Under the pieces are notes generated by a model. That model saw only the letters and a program-made list of their open reading frames with translations. It had not been told where the DNA came from and did no database searches. Shown one piece after another: positions 53,809 through 60,892 of a stretch of DNA of 64,000 nucleotides. Each line of letters opens with the position of its first letter. Position 1 is the first letter of the stretch. Source of the DNA: Rhizobium sp. WYCCWR10014 (GTDB lineage: Bacteria; Pseudomonadota; Alphaproteobacteria; Rhizobiales; Rhizobiaceae); the NCBI RefSeq assembly GCF_001657485.1, contig NZ_LXFU01000035.1:62001-126000 (forward strand), written 5' to 3'. The position numbers and the translations under genes were made by a program.

Positions 53809-54849
53809 ATGCCCAGAAATATGGGACGGGAGGTTGGTTTGGAAATGAGTGTCAACGAGGAGACCAGGGAAATCCGGCGCCGATCCTGGCGAGATGTCGA
53901 CCTGCGTGCGGTCGCGCCTTTCGTCGCCCTGGCGCTGCTGCTGATCGTCGGAGCCCTGGTCAATCCCAATTTCATCGGCATCACCAACCTTGCCAATGTC
54001 GCGACGCGCAGCGCCTTCATCGCCATCATCGCGGTCGGCGCGACCTTTGTGATATCAGCAGGCGATCTCGACCTGTCGGTGGGCTCGATGGTGGCCTTCG
54101 TCGCCAGCCTGATGATCCTGCTGATGAATTCGGGCGCCATCGAAAACCCGGCGTTGATGCTGACGTTCGCGGCCGTCTTCACGATCGTCGCCGGCGCGCT
54201 CTGCGGCCTGGCAAACGGCCTGATCACGACGGTGGGCAGGATCGAGCCCTTCATCGCGACGCTCGGCACGATGGGCATCTATCGCGGCCTGACGACATGG
54301 CTGTCGCAGGGCGGCGCGATCACGCTTCGCTCCGCCGATATTCAGACGCTCTATCGTCCGGCATATTTCGGCAATATCGCCGGGATACCGGTGCCGATCG
54401 TGGTGATCCTGGCAGTGACGGCGGTTGCGGCCTTCATCCTCTATCGCACCCGATACGGGCGCCATGTCGTCGCCGTCGGATCGAACAGCGATGTCGCCCG
54501 CTATTCGGGCATCGCGGTCAACCGCGTCAGGACGATCGCCTTCGTCATCCAGGGACTGTGCGTCGCCATTGCCGTGCTGCTCTACGTTCCCCGCCTCGGC
54601 TCGACGTCGGCGACGACGGGCATCCTATGGGAACTGCAGGCGATCACGGCCGTCGTCGTCGGCGGCACTGCGCTCAAGGGTGGCGCGGGCAGGGTCTGGG
54701 GCACGATCTGCGGCGCCTTCATTCTCGAACTCGTCGGCAACATCATGCTGCTTTCGAATTTCATCAGCGAATATCTGATCGGCGCCATCCAGGGTGCGAT
54801 CATCATCATCGCCATGTTCGTCCAGCGCTCGCTGGTGCGCAAATCTTGA
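53809..54849 (+). CDS. Ribose-type sugar ABC transporter permease (RbsC-like)
   Basis: This CUT2 permease has about eight to ten hydrophobic helices. The signature SAGDLDLSVGSMVAFV is near residue 85, the GLANGLITTVGRIEPFIATLGTM segment follows, and AVVVGGTALKGGAGRVWGT is near the C-terminus. The N-terminal 40 residues are charged. The start is either ATG 53809 or ATG 53845, the latter 11 bases after GGGAGG. It follows the ATPase gene by 40 bases. Confidence 0.94.
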   Translation: MPRNMGREVGLEMSVNEETREIRRRSWRDVDLRAVAPFVALALLLIVGALVNPNFIGITNLANVATRSAFIAIIAVGATFVISAGDLDLSVGSMVAFVASLMILLMNSGAIENPALMLTFAAVFTIVAGALCGLANGLITTVGRIEPFIATLGTMGIYRGLTTWLSQGGAITLRSADIQTLYRPAYFGNIAGIPVPIVVILAVTAVAAFILYRTRYGRHVVAVGSNSDVARYSGIAVNRVRTIAFVIQGLCVAIAVLLYVPRLGSTSATTGILWELQAITAVVVGGTALKGGAGRVWGTICGAFILELVGNIMLLSNFISEYLIGAIQGAIIIIAMFVQRSLVRKS

Positions 54850-54948
54850 AATGACCGGCTTGCAATTGGCCGGGGTTAAAATTGATCGGGCTTACAGGGC
54901 GTCCGGTCCCGTATGGAAAAGTCCCTGAAGTTATTGGGAGGAAATAGC

Positions 54949-55896
54949 ATGCGTAAATTGATGTTGGGCCTGGCGGTTGCGGCGGTGACCTTCGCCGGCG
55001 CCGCTCACGCCCAGGACAAGAAATTCACGATCGGCGTATCCATTCCGGCCGCCGACCACGGTTGGACGTCGGGCGTCGTGTTCCATGCCGAACGCGTTGC
55101 CAAGCTGCTGATGGCCGAACATCCCGGTCTCAACGTCATCGTCAAGACCTCGCCGGACGCCGCCAGCCAGGCCAACGCCGTGCAGGATCTCGATACGCAG
55201 GGCATCGACGCCCTCGTCATCCTGCCGTCGGATCCGGATCCGCTCGTCAACGCCATCAAGGAAGTCAAGGGCAAGGGCAAGTTCGTCGCCCTCGTCGACC
55301 GTGCGCCGAGCAACAACGACAATTCCGTGCGCGACCTCTATGTCGCCGGCAACAACCCGGCTCTCGGCGAAGTCGCCGGCAAGTACATCAAGGACACGAC
55401 GCCGGACGCTGAAGTGGTCATCATCCGCGGCCTGCCGATCCCGATCGACCAGCAGCGCCAGGACGGCTTCGACAAGGGCATTGCCGGCTCGAACGTCAAG
55501 GTTCTCGACCGTCAGTACGGCAACTGGAACCGCGACGATGCCTTCAAGGTCATGCAGGACTACCTGACCAAGTACCAGAAGATCGACGTCGTATGGTGCC
55601 AGGACGACGACATGGCCGTCGGCGTTCTGCAGGCGATCGAGCAGGCCAAGCGCACAGACATCAAGTATGTCGTCGCCGGTGCCGGCTCCAAGGACATGGT
55701 CAAGAAGGTCATGGATGGCGACAAGCTGATCCCGGTCGACGTTCTCTATCCGCCGGCAATGGTCGGCACGGCGATGGAACTGACGGCGGCAGCACTTTAC
55801 GATCAGGTCCCGGTCCAGGGCAGCTATATCCTCGACGCAACGCTGATCACCAAGGATAACGCCAAGGATTTCTATTTCCCGGATTCTCCGTTCTGA
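54949..55896 (+). CDS. Ribose-type sugar ABC transporter substrate-binding protein
   Basis: This periplasmic binding protein (Peripla_BP_4, RbsB-like) has a signal peptide of about 22 residues (MRKLMLGLAVAAVTFAGAAHA). Then come KKFTIGVSIPAADHGWTSGV, GIDALVILPSDPDPLVNAI and CQDDDMAVGVLQAIEQ. The start is ATG 54949 behind GGGAGGAAAT; the longer frame from 54913 is rejected. The mature protein is about 293 residues. It ends the transport unit, and an intrinsic terminator follows within 20 bases. Confidence 0.94.
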   Translation: MRKLMLGLAVAAVTFAGAAHAQDKKFTIGVSIPAADHGWTSGVVFHAERVAKLLMAEHPGLNVIVKTSPDAASQANAVQDLDTQGIDALVILPSDPDPLVNAIKEVKGKGKFVALVDRAPSNNDNSVRDLYVAGNNPALGEVAGKYIKDTTPDAEVVIIRGLPIPIDQQRQDGFDKGIAGSNVKVLDRQYGNWNRDDAFKVMQDYLTKYQKIDVVWCQDDDMAVGVLQAIEQAKRTDIKYVVAGAGSKDMVKKVMDGDKLIPVDVLYPPAMVGTAMELTAAALYDQVPVQGSYILDATLITKDNAKDFYFPDSPF

Positions 55897-55912
55897 TCCA
55901 TTGATTGCAGAC

Positions 55913-55945
55913 ATGCGCCCATTCGAAAGGATGGGCGCATTTTTT
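55913..55945 (+). terminator. Intrinsic terminator after the sugar-binding-protein gene
   Basis: The stem ATGCGCCCAT/ATGGGCGCAT (55913-55922 with 55931-55940) has an 8-base loop and is followed by TTTTT. It separates the transport genes from the downstream enzyme genes. Confidence 0.93.
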
Positions 55946-56110
55946 ATGCCTTGCTTCGGGCGAGTGAGCGAAAATGCTGCACGTACCTCTTGCCCGCCAA
56001 AGCCCATCATGATTAGCTCGCAGCCATACCGCATCTGGCCTCGCGCCAAATCACGAGCCAAGGGCGAGGAGGCGCCTTGCTCCCGTCAAATAGCGTGTTA
56101 CAACATCTCA

Positions 56111-56121
56111 GAAACGTTTAC
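56111..56121. promoter_or_regulatory. LacI-type half-palindrome upstream of the isomerase/epimerase gene
   Basis: GAAACGTTTAC centres on the palindrome AAACGTTT and is 27 bases before the gene start. Read on the other strand it is GTAAACGTTTC, sharing the GTAAA half-site with the operators at 52164-52198. It is a candidate third site for the same LacI regulator. Confidence 0.5.
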
Positions 56122-56147
56122 GGTCGATATTCAGGGAGGAATCTGAC

Positions 56148-57200
56148 ATGAAGACGATCAAGGGCCCCGGCCTTTTCCTTGGCCAGTTCGCGGGCGATAC
56201 CGCACCTTTCAACTCGTGGGACGCAATCACCAAATGGGCGGCCGACATCGGTTACAAGGGCGTCCAGGTGCCGACCTGGGCCAGCCAGCTGATCGATCTG
56301 AAGAAGGCTGCCACGTCGAAGGATTATTGCGACGAATTCGCCGGCAAGGCGCGCGAAAACGGCATCGAGATCACCGAACTCTCCACTCATCTGCAAGGCC
56401 AGCTCGTCGCCGTTCACCCGGCCTATGACGAAGCCTTCGACGGGTTTGCGGCACCAGAGGTGCGCGGCAATCCGAAGGCGCGTCAGGAATGGGCGGTCGA
56501 GCAGGTCAAGATGGCGCTGACGGCATCCAAAAACCTCGGGCTCAAGGCGCATGCGACCTTCTCCGGTGCGCTTGCCTGGCCCTTCATCTATCCTTGGCCG
56601 CAGCGTCCTGCCGGTCTGGTCGAGACTGCCTTCGACGAACTCGCTCGCCGCTGGACGCCGATCCTCAATCATGCGGACGAGAACGGTATCGACGTCTGCT
56701 ACGAGATCCACCCGGGCGAGGACCTGCATGACGGCATCACCTTCGAGATGTTCCTGGAGCGGGTCAAGAACCATCCGCGCGCCAACATGCTCTACGATCC
56801 CTCGCACTACGTCCTGCAGTGCCTCGATTATCTCGACAATATCGACATCTACAAAGACCGCATCAAGATGTTCCACGTCAAGGATGCGGAGTTCAATCCG
56901 ACAGGGCGCCAGGGCGTCTACGGTGGCTATCAAGGCTGGGTCGAACGCGCCGGCCGGTTCCGTTCGCTCGGCGACGGTCAGGTCGATTTCGGCGCGGTGT
57001 TCTCGAAGATGACGGCCAATAATTTCGACGGCTGGGCCGTGGTCGAATGGGAATGCGCGCTGAAGCATCCGGAAGACGGTGCCCGCGAGGGCGCAGAATT
57101 CGTTGCCGCCCATATCATCCGCGTCACCGAGAAAGCCTTCGACGATTTCGCCGGCAGCGGCACGGACCAGGCGGCGAACCGGCGGATGCTGGGGCTTTAG
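56148..57200 (+). CDS. Sugar isomerase/epimerase-like TIM-barrel protein
   Basis: This belongs to the AP-endonuclease-2/xylose-isomerase-like TIM barrel superfamily. Likely metal ligands are Glu in CYEIHPGED, Asp-His in LYDPSHYV, His/Asp in KMFHVKDAEF and Glu in VVEWECALKHPEDG. The length of 350 residues is longer than IolE/IolI (about 260-300). AGGGAGGA precedes the ATG. Members act as isomerases, epimerases, dehydratases or keto-sugar lyases; the substrate is unknown. It is paired with a Gfo/Idh/MocA dehydrogenase, which suggests a keto-sugar pathway. Confidence 0.87.
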   Translation: MKTIKGPGLFLGQFAGDTAPFNSWDAITKWAADIGYKGVQVPTWASQLIDLKKAATSKDYCDEFAGKARENGIEITELSTHLQGQLVAVHPAYDEAFDGFAAPEVRGNPKARQEWAVEQVKMALTASKNLGLKAHATFSGALAWPFIYPWPQRPAGLVETAFDELARRWTPILNHADENGIDVCYEIHPGEDLHDGITFEMFLERVKNHPRANMLYDPSHYVLQCLDYLDNIDIYKDRIKMFHVKDAEFNPTGRQGVYGGYQGWVERAGRFRSLGDGQVDFGAVFSKMTANNFDGWAVVEWECALKHPEDGAREGAEFVAAHIIRVTEKAFDDFAGSGTDQAANRRMLGL

Positions 57201-57212
57201 GCTTTCATTTCC

Positions 57213-57365
57213 CTTCTCCCCGGCGGGGAGAAGATGCCCGTCAGGGCAGATGAGGGGGATGAGGAGCGATAGCGGCGAATGCCTTGAGCGACAAGCGAAA
57301 GGCAAACCTGCCGTGAAGCCCCCTCATCCGACCCTTCGGGCCACCTTCTCCCCGAGGGGAGAAGG
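57213..57365. repeat. Composite palindromic element between isomerase and dehydrogenase genes
   Basis: Two hairpins, CTTCTCCCC/GGGGAGAAG (57213-57233) and CCTTCTCCCC/GGGGAGAAGG (57344-57365), bracket an inner inverted repeat GATGAGGGGG/CCCCCTCATC (57249-57258 with 57319-57328). The whole element is therefore roughly symmetric. It fills the 190-base spacer and is similar in style to the elements at 32832 and 49493. Confidence 0.8.
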
Positions 57366-57390
57366 GAAGAAAAAGATTCAGGAGGAATCA

Positions 57391-58578
57391 ATGGCAATCG
57401 AAGCATCATCCGAACAGACACGCGAGCCGCGCATCCGGCTCGGCATGGTGGGCGGCGGCGCGGGCGCGTTTATCGGCGCGGTGCACCGTATCGCGGCACG
57501 CATCGACGATCAGTACGATCTCATCGCCGGCGCGCTGTCGGCCTCGCCCGAAAAGGCGATCACATCCGGCCGTGATCTCGGCCTTGATCCGTCGCGGACC
57601 TATTCCAGCTATCGTGAGATGGCGATCCGCGAGGCGAAGCTGAAGAACGGCATCGAGGCGGTGGCAATCGTCACGCCGAACCATGTGCATTACGATGCGG
57701 CCAAGGAATTCCTCAAGCGCGGCATCCATGTCATCTGCGACAAGCCGCTGACGTCAAACCTTGCCGATGCGAAGAAGCTGAAGAAGATCGCCGACGAGAG
57801 CGGCGCGCTCTTCGTGCTGACGCATAATTACACCGGCTATCCGATGGTCCGCCAGGCGCGCGAGATGATCGCGAACGGCGAACTCGGCGATATCCGCGTC
57901 GTCCAGGCCGAATATCCGCAGGACTGGCTGACGGAAGCGGTCGAGCAAACCGGCCAGAAGCAGGCCGCCTGGCGCACCGATCCGGCACAGTCCGGCGTCG
58001 GCGGCTCGACCGGCGATATCGGCACGCATGCCTATAATCTCGCCGCCTTCATATCAGGTCTCGAACTCGACAGCCTCGCCGCCGACCTCGACAGTTTCGT
58101 TCCGGGCCGCCGGCTGGACGACAATGCGCATGTCATGCTGCGCTTCAAGGCGAAGGGCTCGGAGAAGCCGGCCAAGGGCATGCTCTGGTGCAGCCAAGTG
58201 GCACCCGGCCATGAGAACGGCCTGATGGTGCGCGTCTACGGCAGCAAGGGCGGGCTGGAATGGACCCAGAAGGACCCGAACTACTTGTGGTACACGCCTT
58301 TCGGCGAGCCGAAGCGGCTGATCACCCGGGGCGGCGCCGGTTCAGGCGCGGCTGCCGGCCGTGTCACACGTGTGCCATCTGGGCATCCGGAAGGTTATCT
58401 CGAAGCCTTTGCGACGATCTATACCGAAGCCGCGCATGCGATCAACGCCCGCAAGAAGGGCAAGGTCGTCGATAAGGCGGCGGTCTACCCCACAGTCGAT
58501 GACGGCGTGAAGGGTGTGGCCTTTGTCGAAGCCTGCGTCGCGTCTTCCAAGAAGAACGGCGCATGGGTCAAGGTCTGA
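57391..58578 (+). CDS. Gfo/Idh/MocA-family NAD(P)-dependent sugar dehydrogenase
   Basis: The N-terminal Rossmann fold (LGMVGGGAGAFIGAVHRIA, VAIVTPNHVHYDAAKEFLKRG, and the catalytic-type Lys in HVICDKPL) is followed by the C-terminal substrate domain. That domain has GSTGDIGTHAYNLAAFISG, where Asp and His are the usual active-site residues. The length is 395 residues. GGAGGA precedes ATG 57391; the open frame extends upstream across the repeat but is not coding. It probably oxidises a sugar or polyol at a ring carbon. The adjacent TIM barrel would then act on the product. Confidence 0.9.
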   Translation: MAIEASSEQTREPRIRLGMVGGGAGAFIGAVHRIAARIDDQYDLIAGALSASPEKAITSGRDLGLDPSRTYSSYREMAIREAKLKNGIEAVAIVTPNHVHYDAAKEFLKRGIHVICDKPLTSNLADAKKLKKIADESGALFVLTHNYTGYPMVRQAREMIANGELGDIRVVQAEYPQDWLTEAVEQTGQKQAAWRTDPAQSGVGGSTGDIGTHAYNLAAFISGLELDSLAADLDSFVPGRRLDDNAHVMLRFKAKGSEKPAKGMLWCSQVAPGHENGLMVRVYGSKGGLEWTQKDPNYLWYTPFGEPKRLITRGGAGSGAAAGRVTRVPSGHPEGYLEAFATIYTEAAHAINARKKGKVVDKAAVYPTVDDGVKGVAFVEACVASSKKNGAWVKV

Positions 58579-58609
58579 ATTTACCGATCCGCATCGCCCC
58601 ATGAAAAAG

Positions 58610-58640
58610 CGCCGAGGCGGGTCCAGCCGCCTCGGCGTTT
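58610..58640. terminator. Intrinsic terminator between the dehydrogenase and DoxX genes
   Basis: The perfect 11-bp stem CGCCGAGGCGG/CCGCCTCGGCG (58610-58620 with 58627-58637) has a 6-base loop. AAAAAG precedes it and TTTGGTTTATTTTT follows, so it may serve both converging genes. Confidence 0.85.
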
Positions 58641-58653
58641 GGTTTATTTTTGA

Positions 58654-59058
58654 TCAGGCAGCAACAGTGCGGCCGCGCTTTAGCAGGTTGTCGACGCTCA
58701 ACGGTCCGGCACCTGCCGCCACCAGATAAAGGAAGACGAAGCAGAACAGGATCGCCGCGACGCCACCGTTCTGTGCGGGGTAGATGCCCTTCGATGCATG
58801 GCCGATGAAATAGGCGAAGGCCATCAGGCCCGAGAGCACGAAGGCTGCGATACGGGTCTGGAATCCGACAAGCACCAGGAAGCCGAAGGTGAGTTCGAGC
58901 AGCCCGGCAATCCAGGAGAGCGAGCCCGCGGGTGGCACGCTTGCCGCAGCCGGAAAATGCAGGATCTTCTGTGTTCCGTAGCTGAAAAGTACAAGTGACG
59001 AGACGATGCGCAACAGGCTCAGCAGATGAGGCTGCAGCGAATGGACCGAAGAGAGCAT
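58654..59058 (-). CDS. DoxX-family membrane protein
   Basis: This 134-residue protein has four membrane helices. The family features LLRIVSSLVLFSYGTQKIL and WIAGLLELTFGFLVLVGFQTRIAAFVLSGLMAFAYFIGH are clear. It is only distantly similar to the DoxX protein at 23.5 kb. It is divergent from the beta-glucosidase gene across 237 bases. No specific function can be assigned. Confidence 0.87.
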   Translation of the reverse strand: MLSSVHSLQPHLLSLLRIVSSLVLFSYGTQKILHFPAAASVPPAGSLSWIAGLLELTFGFLVLVGFQTRIAAFVLSGLMAFAYFIGHASKGIYPAQNGGVAAILFCFVFLYLVAAGAGPLSVDNLLKRGRTVAA

Positions 59059-59196
59059 TGGATTCCTTTCATATTCGTGCTGTCATTTCCCGTGTAAGGA
59101 TCGCGGTCTCAATAGCCAAGTCACGACTGCTGACATTGCCGTTATGAGGGTGGCTGCCGGTAAGGGAGCGGCGTTGCAGCTGCTCCGTTTTTCCTC

Positions 59197-59210
59197 CTGC
59201 AACGTTGCAG
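59197..59210. promoter_or_regulatory. Perfect 14-bp palindrome upstream of the beta-glucosidase gene
   Basis: CTGCAACGTTGCAG is a perfect palindrome with the central CG step typical of LacI/GalR-family operators. A partial second copy, GCGTTGCAGC, lies at 59171-59180. The site is 86 bases before the gene start. Confidence 0.65.
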
Positions 59211-59295
59211 TTTTTCTCGCCGCCAGCCTGTACTTTGCCCGCAGGCTTGGCTAAATCCGGCGCAAACGGCTCAACCTGAGAGATGGGATTTACAG

Positions 59296-60669
59296 ATGAT
59301 CGATCCGAAGAAACTCGCAGAGCGCTTTCCCGGCGACTTCACCTTCGGCGTTGCCACCGCCGCCTTCCAGATCGAAGGTGCTAGCAAGGCCGATGGCCGC
59401 AAGCCATCCATCTGGGATGCTTTCTGCAATATGCCCGGCCGCGTCCATAATCGCGATAACGGCGACGTTGCCTGCGATCACTATAATCGCCTGGAACAGG
59501 ACCTCGATCTCATCAAGGAGATGGGTGTCGAAGCCTACCGGTTCTCGATTGCCTGGCCGCGCATTATCCCCGACGGCACGGGTCCGGTGAACGAAGCCGG
59601 CCTCGATTTCTACGACCGGCTGGTCGACGGCTGCAAGGCGCGCGGCATCAAGACCTTCGCAACGCTCTACCACTGGGATCTGCCGCTGTTGCTCGCCGGC
59701 GACGGCGGCTGGACAGCCCGCTCGACCGCCTATGCGTTTCAGCGCTATGCCAAGACGGTGATGAACCGCCTTGGCGATCGTCTCGACCGGGTTGCGACCT
59801 TCAACGAACCCTGGTGCATCGTCTGGCTCAGCCACCTCTACGGCATCCATGCTCCGGGCGAGCGCAACATGCAGGCCGCCCTTCACGCCATGCATTACAT
59901 GAACCTTGCCCACGGTCTCGGCGTCGAGGCGATCCGCTCGGAAGCCCCCAACGTGCCGGTCGGCCTCGTGCTCAACGCCGCCTCGATCATTCCCGGCTCC
60001 GACAGCCCGACCGATCTTGCCGCCGGCGAGCGTGCGCATCAGTTCCACAACGGCGCTTTCTTCGATCCCGTCTTCAAGGGCGAGTATCCGAAGGAATTCG
60101 TCGAGGCGCTCGGCGACCGTATGCCTGTCATCGAGGATGGCGACCTGAAGCTCATCAGCCAGAAACTCGACTGGTGGGGCCTGAACTATTACAAGCCCGA
60201 GCGGATCACCGATGATGCCGAACGCAAAGGCGATTTCCCCTGGACGGTGGAAGCGCCGCCAGCAAGCGACGTCAAGACCGATATCGGCTGGGAAATCTAT
60301 GCGCCTGGCCTGAAGCTCTCGGTCGAGGACCTCTACCGTCGCTACGAACTGCCGGAATGCTACATCACCGAGAACGGCGCCTGCGACAACACCGATGTCA
60401 TCGACGGCGAGGTCGACGATACGATGCGCCTCGACTATGTCGGCGATCACCTCGACATCGTTGCCGGCCTCATCAAGGACGGCTATCCCCTACGCGGCTA
60501 TTTCGCCTGGAGCCTGATGGACAATTTCGAATGGGCGGAAGGCTACCGTATGCGCTTCGGTCTCGTCCATGTTGATTATGAAACCCAGCTGCGCACGGTG
60601 AAGAAGAGCGGCAATTGGTATCGCCAACTCGCGGCGCAATTCCCGAAGGGCAATCACAAGGCGGTTTAG
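59296..60669 (+). CDS. Beta-glucosidase, GH1 family
   Basis: It hydrolyses beta-glucosides such as cellobiose or plant aryl-glucosides by a retaining mechanism. The acid/base Glu is in TFNEPWCI, the nucleophile Glu in YITENGAC, and the N-terminal FTFGVATAAFQIEGA is the GH1 signature. The length of 457 residues is standard. It has no signal peptide, so it acts in the cytoplasm. A palindrome upstream suggests LacI-type control. Relation to the preceding ABC/dehydrogenase cluster is likely but unproven. Confidence 0.95.
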   Translation: MIDPKKLAERFPGDFTFGVATAAFQIEGASKADGRKPSIWDAFCNMPGRVHNRDNGDVACDHYNRLEQDLDLIKEMGVEAYRFSIAWPRIIPDGTGPVNEAGLDFYDRLVDGCKARGIKTFATLYHWDLPLLLAGDGGWTARSTAYAFQRYAKTVMNRLGDRLDRVATFNEPWCIVWLSHLYGIHAPGERNMQAALHAMHYMNLAHGLGVEAIRSEAPNVPVGLVLNAASIIPGSDSPTDLAAGERAHQFHNGAFFDPVFKGEYPKEFVEALGDRMPVIEDGDLKLISQKLDWWGLNYYKPERITDDAERKGDFPWTVEAPPASDVKTDIGWEIYAPGLKLSVEDLYRRYELPECYITENGACDNTDVIDGEVDDTMRLDYVGDHLDIVAGLIKDGYPLRGYFAWSLMDNFEWAEGYRMRFGLVHVDYETQLRTVKKSGNWYRQLAAQFPKGNHKAV

Positions 60670-60749
60670 CGCAGCTGACCCGCGGCCACTTGAGAACGGC
60701 ACCTGTCTGACGCTTATCGCGCGCCATCTGGGCGCGGACCTCCGGCCGG

Positions 60750-60776
60750 CATGGCAAGCTGACGCTGCTTGCCATG
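60750..60776 (+). terminator. Possible terminator downstream of the beta-glucosidase gene
   Basis: The perfect 10-bp stem CATGGCAAGC/GCTTGCCATG (60750-60759 with 60767-60776) has a 7-base loop, followed by ATTTTCG. The T-run is short and the hairpin is 80 bases past the stop codon. Confidence 0.5.
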
Positions 60777-60892
60777 ATTTTCGCGACGACCGGCGGTAGG
60801 CAGAAAAATAGATCGCGAGAGGCCTGCAACAGCCGGTTGCTTAAACGTTTTTGAACCCTTGGCTGGCAAAGTCCGACGGTCAGGGAGTCGTA

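Noticed and set aside
52206..54278. A 690-codon open frame opposite the sugar ABC ATPase and permease
   Set aside because: Both opposite-strand genes have intact catalytic motifs; this frame has none.
60843..60850. AAACGTTT palindrome before the GGDEF-EAL gene, considered as a LacI operator
   Set aside because: The core is only eight bases and AT-rich, without extended half-sites, so chance is likely.
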